From Atopobiaceae bacterium (GTDB taxonomy: Bacteria; Actinomycetota; Coriobacteriia; Coriobacteriales; Atopobiaceae): a stretch of 64,000 nucleotides of DNA. The notes under the pieces are model-generated. The model saw only the letters and a list, made by a program, of their open reading frames with translations, did not search any database and was not told where the DNA came from. This document shows positions 42,870 to 52,363 of this stretch, one piece after another (position 1 is the first letter of the stretch; every line of letters begins with the position of its first letter). A program made the translations under genes and the position numbers. Location: assembly GCA_017510785.1 (NCBI GenBank), contig JAFWMH010000036.1, forward strand, positions 1-64,000, given 5' to 3'.

Positions 42870-44327
42870 CTAAACCCTCTCGTTGAGCGACTTGTACGTA
42901 CGGGAGTCCATGCAGGAGTTGTATGCCGGACGAATGATGCGTGCTGCGCCGTACAGCTCCTCCATGCGGTGTGCCGCCCAGCCAGCCATGCGAGCGATGG
43001 CAAAGATGGGCGTAAAGAGCTCCTGAGGAATGCGCAGCATGGAGTACACAAAACCCGTGTACATGTCGATGTTCGTCGAGATGGGCTTTTTTATGCCGCG
43101 CACGTCGCGCATGAGCAGCGGCCCCAGTGTTTCGATGCGTTTTATGAGCTCGAACTTCTCGCGCTGCCCGCACTCGTCGGCAAGCCTTCCCGCATAACGC
43201 TTTACGATTTCGGCACGAGGGTCGGTTACCGTGTACACCGCATGACCCAATCCGTAAATAAGACCCGTGTGGTCGTACGCCTCGCGCTTGAGTATGCGCG
43301 TAAGATAGTCCGCCACCTCATCGTCGCTCTCCCAGTTTTGCACGTGAGACGCGATGTCCTCGATCATCTCGCCCGCTTTGTAGTTGGCACCCCCGTGCTT
43401 GGGACCCTTGAGCGAGCCAAGCGCCGCCGCGTACGCGGAGTACGCATCCGTTCCCGACGACGAAAGCACACGTGTGGCAAACGTCGAGTTATTGCCGCCA
43501 CCATGCTCGGCGTGCAGCATGAGCATAACGTCGAGCAGCAGCGCCTCGTCGCGCGTGAAGCCCTCGTCACCACGCAGCACGTCCAGAATGCTTTCGGCCA
43601 CCGAATACTCCTCGCGTGCAGGTGGTACCACAGTACGGCGGTCCTCCTGCGTCGCACGATACGCCGCATACGCCACGCTTGCAACGCGCGGCCAGCGGCC
43701 TAAGAGCGAGAGCGCCACGTCCACCTCGTGAACGGGCGACGTGTCGTCGGGCGTGGGATCGAAGGCATAGAGCAAGAGCGTTGCGCGCTGAAGAACGTTC
43801 ATAATGGAGTGGCTGTGCGTCGTGCGCGGGAATCGGGCAAAGTAGCCCTCGGGCAGCTGACGACGCGAGGCGATGCGCGCATTGAAGTCGGCCAGCTGGC
43901 TCGCCGTGGGCAACGCGCCCGAAATGAGCAGATACGCCACCTCTTCGTAGCCAAAGCGATTGTTGGTGTAGCTTCCCTCGACGAGGTCCTCCATCTTGTA
44001 GCCGCGCAGCGTAAGCGCGCCCTTGTCGGGGACGACGCGACCACCCTCGCGCTTGTATCCGTGAACCCCGGAAATCGTGGTAAGGCCCACGAGCACGCCC
44101 GATCCGTCGGCGTTGCGTAGGCCGCGCTTTACGTCGTAGCGCTCATAAAGCTCCGTAGGAACGGCGTCGACGTGGTTCATGCCGTCGTAGAGCTGCTGCG
44201 CCTGCGTGGGTATGCCCATCGCAACGGACGGCATGGGGTAGTTATCGGTTACCCTATCGAACGCGGACGTTTCGCGATCGGTAAGGAACGTGCGGATTCG
44301 TTCGCGAATCAGGGGAATCCTGGGCAT
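42870..44327 (-). CDS. citrate synthase
   Basis: A 485-residue type I/II citrate or methylcitrate synthase. Catalytic residues appear in LHAEHGGGNNSTF (first His), GLGHAVYTVTDPRA (second His and downstream Arg) and later RDVRGIKKPISTNIDMYTGFVYSMLRIP (Asp region). It condenses oxaloacetate and acetyl-CoA, giving citrate for glutamate synthesis in an otherwise probably incomplete TCA cycle. It is longer than the usual ~430 residues at the N-terminus. GGGAGG precedes the ATG at 44327. The HAD gene follows after 5 bp. Confidence 0.9.
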   Translation of the reverse strand: MPRIPLIRERIRTFLTDRETSAFDRVTDNYPMPSVAMGIPTQAQQLYDGMNHVDAVPTELYERYDVKRGLRNADGSGVLVGLTTISGVHGYKREGGRVVPDKGALTLRGYKMEDLVEGSYTNNRFGYEEVAYLLISGALPTASQLADFNARIASRRQLPEGYFARFPRTTHSHSIMNVLQRATLLLYAFDPTPDDTSPVHEVDVALSLLGRWPRVASVAYAAYRATQEDRRTVVPPAREEYSVAESILDVLRGDEGFTRDEALLLDVMLMLHAEHGGGNNSTFATRVLSSSGTDAYSAYAAALGSLKGPKHGGANYKAGEMIEDIASHVQNWESDDEVADYLTRILKREAYDHTGLIYGLGHAVYTVTDPRAEIVKRYAGRLADECGQREKFELIKRIETLGPLLMRDVRGIKKPISTNIDMYTGFVYSMLRIPQELFTPIFAIARMAGWAAHRMEELYGAARIIRPAYNSCMDSRTYKSLNERV

Positions 44328-44369
44328 AATACGACCTCCCGTAGTTCCGAGCCTGACGGCACAAGCCGA

Positions 44370-44645
44370 TTACAGACGATACATATACTTAAAGACCTCT
44401 TCACGCTGCATGCTAATTTGCACGCCGATTTCGTCCGAAAGCTCGGAAAATCGCGATTGCAAATCACCAAACGAAACGTTCGTCGAGCCAAGGTCCACGA
44501 GCATCGTCATAGTAAAGATGCCCTGCAGAATGGTTTGCGAAATGTCGAGGATGTTCGCGTTGTGCTCTGCCAGCACGCCCGTAACGGCGGCGACGATTCC
44601 CGACCGGTCGCTTCCCAAAACGGTAATAATTGCACGGTCTTGCAT
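44370..44645 (-). CDS. ACT-domain protein (UPF0237)
   Basis: A 91-residue protein consisting of a single ACT domain (RAIITVLGSDRSGIVAAVTGVLAEHNANILDISQTI), the UPF0237 type. It presumably binds an amino acid and regulates an enzyme or acts alone; genes for it often accompany a PFL-like alpha/beta protein (DUF711), which is not seen here. AAGGAGG precedes the ATG at 44645. It lies 42 bp before citrate synthase and may share an mRNA. Confidence 0.88.
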   Translation of the reverse strand: MQDRAIITVLGSDRSGIVAAVTGVLAEHNANILDISQTILQGIFTMTMLVDLGSTNVSFGDLQSRFSELSDEIGVQISMQREEVFKYMYRL

Positions 44646-44802
44646 GGCACCTCCTTTGTGGCGCTAAGTCAATGAGAACGTATTGTAGCATGGAAAGCAG
44701 TGCTCCCGCTCGCGCAAAAGCAATGCGCAATACGCAAGGCAGCCTTCCCGGAAGCTCGTCTCATCGAGAAAAGCCCCAGAAGGCTGCCACACCTTTCGCT
44801 CG

Positions 44803-45297
44803 TTAGTTTTGCGAAGCGTCGATTTCCTGCTCGAAGAGCATGCGCACGCCATCGGGCGTGGAGTCGAGGGCGATGGCAAGCTCCTCCAAGGAACGATCGC
44901 TCGCCTGCTTGAGGATGCGTTCGTATACCACGGGCGGCTTTTTGTTGCGAGCACGCGTCTCGGCAATGCGATGCCTGAAGGTTTTAACGATGCGCACCGA
45001 ATCGCGACACGAGCCATTGCGAATTTTGTGGCGGAAGTGCTCCTCTTCCAAGGCGTTGCTGCGGCCTACGTAGTCGTCGAGCTGCATGCTAGGATACTGG
45101 TCGATAATTTCCATCGCCTCGTCGCGCGTGAGGACTGGACGGAGCTTGTCCTCACTGGCAAGCGGAAAACTAATGCGCATGGGATGGCGCTGCCCAATTG
45201 GAGTAAGCTGATAAACGGCAATGGGCTCTTCCACCACTCCCTCAACCTTACATACGCCTTGACCCGGATGGACGATGAACTCACCTATGCTATACAT
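44803..45297 (-). CDS. CarD-family transcriptional regulator
   Basis: A 164-residue CarD/CdnL-type protein. The N-terminal RNA-polymerase-interacting domain starts MYSIGEFIVHPGQGVCKVEG and the C-terminal helical DNA-binding domain extends from about 60. CarD stabilises the open promoter complex at rRNA and many other promoters in actinobacteria. GGAGGAGC at 3 nt supports ATG 45297; the longer frame to 45522 has no domain. It has a stem-loop-like repeat (GGCAGCCTTC and its complement) near the 3' side, 44739-44785, that may end its transcript. Confidence 0.88.
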   Translation of the reverse strand: MYSIGEFIVHPGQGVCKVEGVVEEPIAVYQLTPIGQRHPMRISFPLASEDKLRPVLTRDEAMEIIDQYPSMQLDDYVGRSNALEEEHFRHKIRNGSCRDSVRIVKTFRHRIAETRARNKKPPVVYERILKQASDRSLEELAIALDSTPDGVRMLFEQEIDASQN

Positions 45298-45416
45298 AAT
45301 GCTCCTCCCAACTACCGGAGGAATTATACCACACACCAACTTTGTTGTGTGTTTTGTATGCATACTCTTGAGGAATCCTCCACAAGGCAGTAATTTATCA
45401 CATTTTGCGAATCGTA

Positions 45417-47369
45417 TTACGCATCCGGCTTGGAATCCTGTTCGCAACACGACACAATCCATGCAACGAGATTCTCCTCGGGAGTGCCTGCAACTTCCGC
45501 CAGCACATGGCCTTGTCCCCAAACGGGCGTGAAGGCGACGTCGGCCACCTCCTTACGCTGGGCGAGCGCAAGGGCGAGGTTCGCCTCAGTACACAACGAC
45601 GTATCGGTTTGGAACAACCCCGAGTTAATGCGCCAGTGAGCAGCAACCTGCGAGCTCTCGCTGCCCTCGTACGAACCGCACAGGAAGTAGAGGGGGTTGA
45701 ACATGTTCATGCGCTCCTGCATGCCGGTTTCGAGGTCGTCGACCTGCACAAGATCGGTGGCCCACTCCTCAACGCATGCTTCGTCAAACCCCTTCGCTTG
45801 CGCGTAACTCGCCCGCCCATCCACGAGGGCGTTGTACACCATGCGGCTAAAGTGCAACGAACTTATCTCATTCGTGCCAAAGAGCTGGTTTTCCACCGTG
45901 GAACGATTAACGGCATCGAAAGCGCACACCTCTTTGGCCGCACTCTTAAGGTGGCGGACAAAATCGCCAAGGCTTGTGATGCGCGCCGTCGCTTTGCTTT
46001 CGTTGAGGGTGAGCCACCACTCGTCGGAGTTGAGGTTGTTCACGTAGTCGGCTTGAGTGTTGTACACCACCGACTGCACCTGCGACATCCCCTCGGTGGT
46101 TGCATCGCCTCTCGCGGCGCCGGCCGCCTGAGCCGAGGCGTCGCCCGTCACCATGTCGACGTCCTCCGAGCCTGCCCCCACGCTTTGCCAGCTCGGGTCG
46201 CCCGGGAAACTCGCGTTGAGAACGTGCTGGGGCGTGTAGGTGTACGGAAACGCCGTGTTCTTGAAGAACTCGTGCGCACTCGCTTGCACAACATCCAAAA
46301 GATGCGTGTAGTACGTTCCGTCGGCGTACACTTCGCCCGAGGTTTCGTCGAGCGTGAGCGCCTCACCTTCAGCATCCTTGAGTCCCAGCTCGTTTAGATA
46401 CAAGCCATATGCGGTGGCAAGGTCGCGCGAAAGGAGTCTCGTCCAGGTGCCTTCGGAGCGCGAGGCGTCGGTGGCGTACTGGCCCATCATCCACTCGTAC
46501 GACGAATCGGCAGAGTCGAACGAAGTGATGGGACACCACGATGCCGAGCCAAACGTTGCGTCCGAAAGCGCCTCGCCTTTGGCGTCGTGCGTGGCGGCAC
46601 CTATCTCCTCGAGATACGGGCTGTAGAGCTCGCAGTCGCCTGAGGTCCCCATCAGCGCACTCAGGCCTCCGCCAAGACTAAAGCCAAAGGTAAAGATGCG
46701 ACCCATGTTGCCGGGCAGGACGTCGGCGTTGTAGCGCAGGCACCGCACGGCCGCCTTGAGGTCCACGAGCGGCCATGGGTCGCCACCGCAATAGGCGCCT
46801 CCTCCCGTGCTCTCGTATCCCGAGTTGCGCCCTCTAAAGCCTGCGTAAACGTACACAAAGCCCGCATTGAGGTAGGCATCGAGGCCGGCGTGCCCATAGG
46901 ACGTAGGGCTTGCCTGCGCGTTGAGGGTACCAGAGTTGATGGGCAACACGATGGGCGCCGTAGCGGCTGTGAAGGAGCCCACTTTGCCTTCGGGGTTCAC
47001 TGTGCATTCGTACGTGCGCCCATGTTCCTTTGCGGTGAAGTACGCACCCGGAACGAAGATGGCAAGCGACTCGTAAAGCTCGGCGGCAGGTTTGAGGCAA
47101 TAGGGGATGTTGAGCTGATAATACACGTCGTTGGCAGCGTCGTAGCGCCATGCCTTTGCATCGATGGCAAGTTTCTCGAATTCGTTGAGGTCCACATCGG
47201 GCTCGGGTTCGGCTTCGGGCTCGGGCTTTGCCGCGGCAACATCCTCTTGCTTGTTGGACGACCCATCCCGCGATTCGTTGGTGGAGTCACTTTGCGGCAC
47301 ACATCCTGCTGCGGCGAGAGCGGACCCCGCAGCAAGCATCGACACGAACTCTTTTCGGGTGCAATCCAC
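45417..47369 (-). CDS. tannase/feruloyl-esterase-like lipoprotein
   Basis: A 650-residue exported protein with a Tat-free signal and a lipobox (LAAAGC, C at about 23). After an acidic Pro/Glu linker comes an alpha/beta hydrolase resembling bacterial subtype tannases: the nucleophile elbow GFSLGGGLSAL, a substrate-lid region, and a late GQGHVLAE that likely holds the catalytic His. Tannases and related feruloyl esterases hydrolyse gallate or phenolic esters; gut bacteria use them on plant polyphenols. The GTG start at 47369 has AAGGGGGAG. It is a single gene with no permease beside it. The exact substrate is unknown. Confidence 0.75.
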   Translation of the reverse strand: MDCTRKEFVSMLAAGSALAAAGCVPQSDSTNESRDGSSNKQEDVAAAKPEPEAEPEPDVDLNEFEKLAIDAKAWRYDAANDVYYQLNIPYCLKPAAELYESLAIFVPGAYFTAKEHGRTYECTVNPEGKVGSFTAATAPIVLPINSGTLNAQASPTSYGHAGLDAYLNAGFVYVYAGFRGRNSGYESTGGGAYCGGDPWPLVDLKAAVRCLRYNADVLPGNMGRIFTFGFSLGGGLSALMGTSGDCELYSPYLEEIGAATHDAKGEALSDATFGSASWCPITSFDSADSSYEWMMGQYATDASRSEGTWTRLLSRDLATAYGLYLNELGLKDAEGEALTLDETSGEVYADGTYYTHLLDVVQASAHEFFKNTAFPYTYTPQHVLNASFPGDPSWQSVGAGSEDVDMVTGDASAQAAGAARGDATTEGMSQVQSVVYNTQADYVNNLNSDEWWLTLNESKATARITSLGDFVRHLKSAAKEVCAFDAVNRSTVENQLFGTNEISSLHFSRMVYNALVDGRASYAQAKGFDEACVEEWATDLVQVDDLETGMQERMNMFNPLYFLCGSYEGSESSQVAAHWRINSGLFQTDTSLCTEANLALALAQRKEVADVAFTPVWGQGHVLAEVAGTPEENLVAWIVSCCEQDSKPDA

Positions 47370-47451
47370 GGCTCCCCCTTATAATTAGACGCATATGAGA
47401 TAATTGTACGCGTACGGACGCCCGGCGTGTGTGACTATAGGGAAACGACAA

Positions 47452-47580
47452 ATCCATTCGGGCGGGTATTGTCTCGGGCGCGCTGTCTCGGGCGCGCCGC
47501 AGTGGGCACTGCCTTCGGGTACTGCCTCGGTTGCGCCGCCTCGGGTTCGCTGCCTCGGGCACGCTGCATTCGGATGGGTT
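47452..47580 (+). repeat. degenerate CTGCCTCGGG-type tandem repeats
   Basis: About seven worn copies of a 17-19-bp unit (GCTGCCTCGGGCACGCT, GCCGCCTCGGGTTCGCT and variants) occupy the short intergenic space just before the acylphosphatase gene. Non-coding as far as can be seen. Confidence 0.5.
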
Positions 47581-47590
47581 GGGAGCAGGC

Positions 47591-47887
47591 ATGAATTCAA
47601 AGCATGGCATTCGCAGGCTCGCTGTTAGGTTTGAGGGCGAGGTACAGGGCGTGGGCTTTCGCTGGACATCGCGCTCGGTGGCAAACAGGCTCGGCGTTAC
47701 GGGATGGGTACGCAACGAGTGGGATGGCAGCGTAAGCGCGGAGATTCAAGGCACCGGCGAGCAAATTGCCGAGTTTTTCGGTACGCTCCCCCACTCGTGG
47801 GGATACTTCACGCCCACATACATCATTGCCGACAAGAACGAAATCGAGCCGATACCAGGCGAGCCCAGCTTTCGCGTGCGGTTTTAG
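47591..47887 (+). CDS. acyP: acylphosphatase
   Basis: A 98-residue acylphosphatase. VRFEGEVQGVGFRWTSRS contains the phosphate-binding GxVQGVGFR with its catalytic Arg, and GWVRNEWDGSVSAEIQG contains the catalytic Asn. It hydrolyses acyl phosphates such as carbamoyl or 1,3-bisphosphoglycerate. GGGAG at 5 nt supports ATG 47591. It stands alone after degenerate tandem repeats and before hairpin array locus 4. Confidence 0.93.
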   Translation: MNSKHGIRRLAVRFEGEVQGVGFRWTSRSVANRLGVTGWVRNEWDGSVSAEIQGTGEQIAEFFGTLPHSWGYFTPTYIIADKNEIEPIPGEPSFRVRF

Positions 47888-47980
47888 CGTGCGGTTTTGG
47901 CGCCGCATTAATCGTATCGAGCGCGTTTGTCTCCGGCCTCGCCGTGCTTCGTTCGGACTCCATGTCGCTCGCCTCATCTT

Positions 47981-48200
47981 GTGTACCAGGAGGGCCACTT
48001 AGGCTTGGTTTTGTCCGCTAAACGGCCCCTGTGGTACACAACCCGCTAACGTGTACCAGGGGTGCCACTTAGCCTAGCTTTCTTCCGCTAAACGGCCCTC
48101 CCAGCACACAGCTTCCAACCTGTGTGCCAGGAGTGCCACTTGGCCCAGTTTACGCCCGCTAAACGGCCCTCCCAGCACACAGCTTGCAACATGGTGTGTA
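47981..48200. repeat. periodic hairpin array, locus 4 (about three units)
   Basis: GTGTACC or GTGTGCC starts at 47981, 48051 and 48122, with matching GTACAC/GCACAC arms at 48034, 48104 and 48175, a period of 70-72 bp. The body between hairpins contains GNGCCACTTAG and the strongly conserved TTTTGTCCGCTAAACGGCCC or its variants. It is the same family as locus 2 and, through the reverse-complement body, locus 3. It lies in the 463-bp gap between acylphosphatase and dinB; no gene is evident in that gap. Confidence 0.8.
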
Positions 48201-48350
48201 TCGCGTCACTGGGCGCGGGTCACGTCGTCGGGCGTGCGCCACACCGACGGCGCCCCAAGGAACACGTGATGCCATTTCGCACGCGCGTTCTTGTCCCATG
48301 GCTGTGAAATACTTGTTCGCGAACGAAGGTTCCGCGCACAAGGAGGTCAT

Positions 48351-49628
48351 GTGGATACCAGTCGCACCATTTTGCACGTAGATATGAACTGTTTTTACGC
48401 CAGCGTCGAGATGGCCGAGAATCCCGCGCTGCGCAACAAGCCCGTTATTGTGGGCGGCGACGAGGAATCGCGTCATGGCATCGTGCTCACTGCGTCGTAT
48501 CCGGCAAAACGTCGTGGCGTGAAAACGGCCATGGCTCTGTGGGAAGCGCGAAGGGCGTGTCCCGAAGCCATTATTGTGCCGCCTCGATACGGACTCTACA
48601 TACGGTATTCCTCGCTCGCGCGCGAACTGTACAACGAATATACCGACCTCGTCGAACCGTTCGGACTCGACGAGTGTTGGCTCGATATTACGCACAGCGT
48701 TATAGAGCACGGCGGCGACGGCATGGAAACGGCGCGCACGATTGCCCGACGGGTGTTCGAAGAGCTGGGCTGCACCGTTTCGGTGGGGGTATCGTGGAAC
48801 AAGATATTCGCGAAGTTCGGGAGCGATTATCAAAAGCCGTGCGGGCTCACATGCGTAACACCCGATAACTACCGCAACCTCGTATGGCCCTCGAAGGTGC
48901 GCGATCTTCTTTACGTGGGACCCGCGACCGAGCGCAAGCTGCTGCGCATGGGCATTCGCACCATAGGACAGCTCGCCTTGGCCGACGACTACGCCATTCG
49001 ACGCATGCTCGGCAAGATGGGCGAAGTCGTGCAGTCGTTCGCCCGTGGTCTCGACGCGGCTCCCGTGCGCACATACGAGAACAGCTTGGGCGACATCGAG
49101 CACGTCGTTAAGGGCGTGGGCAACGGCATTACCACGCCGTTCGACGTGGAGGACGCCACGACGGCGCGGCAAGTTATATGGCTTATGGGAGAGTCGGTAT
49201 CGCAGCGTCTACGCGCGTTGGGGCTCGCGGCAAGCACCGTGAGTGTTTGGGGTCGCGACTTCCAAACGCTCGCTTCGCGCTCTCGTCAAACCACGCTTGC
49301 ACAGCCCACGCAACTTACCGACGAAATATGCTCCACTGCGGCCGATTTGCTCTGCGGCGACTGGGACTTCTCGCACGGAGATAAACTCCGTTCGCTAGGC
49401 GTGCGCGCCTCGAACCTCTCCCCCGCCGCCACATATGTGCAGCTCGATGTGTTTGGCAAGGAGGGCGCGCGCCAGCGACTGCTCGACTTGGATCGCACCA
49501 TAGACGAGCTCCGCGCGCGATTCGGCAATCACGCCGTACGGCGGCTCTCGGAGCTTACCGACAAGCGACTGGCCACGCTCAATCCCGAGCGCGACAACGT
49601 CGTGCATCCGATTTCCTTTTTCGCGTAG
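48351..49628 (+). CDS. dinB: DNA polymerase IV
   Basis: A 425-residue Y-family polymerase. The palm opens RTILHVDMNCFYASVEM (first catalytic Asp); GLDECWLDIT carries the second pair of catalytic acids; CTVSVGVSWNKIFAKFGSDYQKP is the conserved finger/palm region. The helix-hairpin-helix and little-finger domains follow. It carries out error-prone translesion synthesis. The start is GTG 48351, with AAGGAGG just before it; a nearby ATG at 48349 is out of frame and encodes 10 residues. A small gene of unknown function follows after 150 bp. Confidence 0.93.
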   Translation: MDTSRTILHVDMNCFYASVEMAENPALRNKPVIVGGDEESRHGIVLTASYPAKRRGVKTAMALWEARRACPEAIIVPPRYGLYIRYSSLARELYNEYTDLVEPFGLDECWLDITHSVIEHGGDGMETARTIARRVFEELGCTVSVGVSWNKIFAKFGSDYQKPCGLTCVTPDNYRNLVWPSKVRDLLYVGPATERKLLRMGIRTIGQLALADDYAIRRMLGKMGEVVQSFARGLDAAPVRTYENSLGDIEHVVKGVGNGITTPFDVEDATTARQVIWLMGESVSQRLRALGLAASTVSVWGRDFQTLASRSRQTTLAQPTQLTDEICSTAADLLCGDWDFSHGDKLRSLGVRASNLSPAATYVQLDVFGKEGARQRLLDLDRTIDELRARFGNHAVRRLSELTDKRLATLNPERDNVVHPISFFA

Positions 49629-49778
49629 GAGGGCGGACCGATGGACGCAGCGGGCGGCGGTCGTGGGAGGCGGGCACGGCGGGCGCAGCGGGCGGCAAAC
49701 GTAGGCACTGCAAACGTGAGTGTAAGCACACGCAAGGTATATGGGCAAGGACACGACGCAACGCGAAAGGAGCATAGC

Positions 49779-50063
49779 ATGGACACCGAAGGACGCATAT
49801 ATGGAGCGCGACCGGAGCGCGAGCGAAAGTACGTCGATGTGGTATCGCTCACCTCGGCGGATGGACTCGTCACGCCACAGTGCATCATTTGGGACGATGG
49901 GCGTCGCTACACTGTAAGCAGGGTACTCGATCGGCGCCAAGCGCACTCCCTCAAGACGGGTGGCACCGGCATGCGCTACACCATTCGCGTGGGCGCGCAA
50001 CAAACGTACTTATATTACGACGACTACCGCCATGCTTGGTTCGTTGAGGCGAAAACCTGCTAG
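49779..50063 (+). CDS. small conserved-looking protein next to dinB, unknown
   Basis: A 94-residue acidic/basic mixed protein with no signal or membrane segment. It has a beta-rich middle (CIIWDDGRRYTVSRVLDRRQA) and a tail GMRYTIRVGAQQTYLYYDD. I do not recognise the family, though small proteins with such a DGRRYxVxRVLDxR strand pattern are known beside Y-family polymerase genes. GAAAGGAG at 6 nt supports the ATG at 49779. The gap to dinB has GGGCGGC-rich sequence but no gene. Confidence 0.65.
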   Translation: MDTEGRIYGARPERERKYVDVVSLTSADGLVTPQCIIWDDGRRYTVSRVLDRRQAHSLKTGGTGMRYTIRVGAQQTYLYYDDYRHAWFVEAKTC

Positions 50064-50073
50064 CGCGTAAGCG

Positions 50074-50113
50074 TCGCGCGGGCCCGTTTTCCGTCGGGTC
50101 GGGCCCCGCGCGA
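50074..50113 (+). terminator. GC-rich hairpin after the small gene
   Basis: TCGCGCGGGCCCG (50074-50086) pairs with CGGGCCCCGCGCGA (50100-50113) with one bulge. No T run follows. It may be a 3' stabilising hairpin. Between it and 50337 there is no evident gene. Confidence 0.4.
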
Positions 50114-50337
50114 GTCGCACGGAACGACATCGCGTACGTCCAGCCACGCCTCCGGGAGCGTGGCAGAGGTCGCTAAAAGAAAAAGTCGGACGAGCGGTTT
50201 TATCTATTCACCACCTTCCGAGGCCCCTGCCCTCCAGGCCCCGGGCACTCGAGGCCCCACCACTTTGAGTCGCCTTCCGAAGGCTATAATCAAAATTTAG
50301 GCAGCACGACCCCATCCCCGAGAAAGGACGCAAGCAC

Positions 50338-50742
50338 ATGCCCAACAAACGAAAGAGAGCCCGCATAGAGCTGCTCGACATCGCCAAAGCGGGTACCATG
50401 ATCGTTCTTTCGGCCTCCATGATACTTGGGCGCATCGCCCACGAAGGCTTCCATCCGTTTAGCCTTGCCATTATTTCCTTCATCGGCATGCACACCATGG
50501 GCATCTTCCTCCTGCACAAGCCCATGCTTCAGGAGGTTCTCATGCCCTTTTTCTCCAGTCTCATTCCCGCACCCCAGCTCGTCGTTGCCATCGTGGCGAG
50601 TGTGGCAGCGCTCGCCCTCAGCATGGGACTTTGCGTCGTAATCGAGCACTACATCCCCGAGTTGCTGGGACAGTTCCCCGTCTTCCCCACCGGACTCCTC
50701 GAAGCACGACGGGCGGCAAACAACAAGAAGAACGCTTCCTAG
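50338..50742 (+). CDS. acyltransferase-3-like membrane fragment
   Basis: A 134-residue protein with about three hydrophobic helices. The sequence FIGMHTMGIFLLHKPMLQEV resembles the last part of OafA/YrhL-type O-acyltransferases, where a conserved GxxSMGIYLxH precedes the final helices; the catalytic N-terminal histidine and first seven helices are missing. It is preceded by a good ribosome site (GAGAAAGGACG) and the ATG is at the start of a basic segment, so it may be expressed as a small protein derived from a larger enzyme. It could also be a pseudogene tail. Confidence 0.55.
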   Translation: MPNKRKRARIELLDIAKAGTMIVLSASMILGRIAHEGFHPFSLAIISFIGMHTMGIFLLHKPMLQEVLMPFFSSLIPAPQLVVAIVASVAALALSMGLCVVIEHYIPELLGQFPVFPTGLLEARRAANNKKNAS

Positions 50743-50794
50743 CGCGCTCTGCACATTCCTGGGAACGGCGGCCACGCACGGCGGCCATCCCACG

Positions 50795-50832
50795 CGATGT
50801 GCCCCCCGCACGGCCATGCAGGGGGCACATCG
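50795..50832 (+). terminator. hairpin after the acyltransferase fragment
   Basis: A perfect 12-bp stem (50795-50806 with 50821-50832) with a 14-nt loop, followed by TTT only. It separates this gene from the convergent beta-lactamase-like gene. Confidence 0.6.
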
Positions 50833-50884
50833 TTTACGCTCGCATCGTCAGACGTCTACGGTGGCGTTTGCCACGGCTTTCGTC

Positions 50885-52186
50885 CTAAGCCACAGCCTTC
50901 GATTCGCCGGCCGTCGTCTCTTGGCCGACGGTTGCCTCTGGGCTCGCATTCACGGCTTGCCCAGAGCTTGCACCCTCGCCGGCGCTCGTCCCCACGTTGG
51001 CACTCGTGCCCGCGTCGGAGTCCACATTCTGCCCGGAGGCCACCTCCTGCCCCTGTCCGGAAGACGCCGACTGCGCAACCGCCGCGTACGCCGCCTCGCC
51101 AAGCTGAGCCATGGTACTCATCGCGCCAGACTCGCTGAAGCCCTCTCCGCCGCAAAGCGTTACAAGGATGAAAGGCCTTTGTCCCTCCACGATGCCGCCG
51201 TCGTGGCGCACGATGCCAAGGGAACCCGTCTTCTGCGCAAACACCACACCTGCGGGAAGGCCCTGCGAAATGCACTCGTTATCCACCTGCGCTTCGAGCG
51301 CCTGCAACATGAGCGCGCTCATCTCGGCGTTCACAAACTTCTGCTTGTACACCAATTCGAGAAGCGCCGCCAGATCGTTGGCAGACGTATAGTTCTCGAT
51401 GCCGGCCGCCGACGCGTCCGTGTCCATCATGCGGCGATTGACCTCGCTCGCCTTGAGTCCGAGCGCCTTGGCCTCCTTGTTTATGGCATCCATGCCGCAT
51501 GCGTCAATGAGCACGTTGGTCGCCACGTTGTCGCTTTCGCTGATCATCTTGAACACGAGGTCCTTATAGCTCACCTCCGCGCCTGCGCCAGAGCCCTGAA
51601 GCGAACCGGTACCACCAACGATGTCTGAGTCCTTGAGCGTATATGTACCGTCGAGTGCGAATGCCCCGTCGGCTGCCTTGTGCAGGAATGTTTCGGCAAT
51701 AAGCAGCTTAATCATGCTCGCGGAGGCCATCTTCTCATCGCCACGAATGTCTACACTTGTGTTGGTGCTAAGGTCGATGGCGCGAACGCACACCTGCATC
51801 CCCGAGGCGTCCGCGATGCGTTTGAAGTCCTCGGTCCAGCGCTTGACGAGCGCCTCGTCAATCTTCGGGGCAGGCTCAGCCTTGTCGCCATTTTTTCCGT
51901 CGGACTTGGACTCGGAAGACCCGTCCGCCTTAGTTGAAGCACCCGCATCATTAGAGGCGTTTGTATCCGAATTCGCTGCGCCGGAGCCCGTCACTCCGGA
52001 GCCCGTCGCGTCGGAACCCGTTGCGTCAGTCGCGCTCGTTTCGGCAGACTCCGCCGACGAGGCGGCCGACTCCTGGCCATTGTTTCCACAACCGTTTAAC
52101 ACAACGGCGCAGACAAAAGCACACACAAGCGCGAGCAGCGTTCGATACGACCGGGCAAATCGAAAGCTAAAACGAGACATACGCAT
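50885..52186 (-). CDS. serine hydrolase lipoprotein (class A beta-lactamase-like)
   Basis: A 433-residue lipoprotein (signal ending VLNGC, then a long Ser/Ala/Thr/Gly linker). The domain has the active-site SASMIKL (SxxK), ISESDNVA (SDN) and QKTGSLG (KTG), all three motifs of class A beta-lactamases and related DD-peptidases. A convincing omega-loop ExxLN is not visible, so it may be a serine hydrolase without lactamase activity, as many such proteins in this group are. A Ser/Gly/Ala-rich tail follows. AAAGGGG at 5 nt supports ATG 52186. Confidence 0.82.
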   Translation of the reverse strand: MRMSRFSFRFARSYRTLLALVCAFVCAVVLNGCGNNGQESAASSAESAETSATDATGSDATGSGVTGSGAANSDTNASNDAGASTKADGSSESKSDGKNGDKAEPAPKIDEALVKRWTEDFKRIADASGMQVCVRAIDLSTNTSVDIRGDEKMASASMIKLLIAETFLHKAADGAFALDGTYTLKDSDIVGGTGSLQGSGAGAEVSYKDLVFKMISESDNVATNVLIDACGMDAINKEAKALGLKASEVNRRMMDTDASAAGIENYTSANDLAALLELVYKQKFVNAEMSALMLQALEAQVDNECISQGLPAGVVFAQKTGSLGIVRHDGGIVEGQRPFILVTLCGGEGFSESGAMSTMAQLGEAAYAAVAQSASSGQGQEVASGQNVDSDAGTSANVGTSAGEGASSGQAVNASPEATVGQETTAGESKAVA

Positions 52187-52363
52187 AAGAACCCCTTTCG
52201 CAGCGAAATGCTACGACAATTGTACGCCAAACCACATCCCGTTGGCACCTGCCTGCGCCATGCAGGGCGTACGAACGGGCTCCCGTCCCTTGACTCCCAT
52301 CGCAGTCACATTCTGCTCGCAAGCTGTAGCACACAACAACGCCATTTCCCAAAAGCGCTACTA

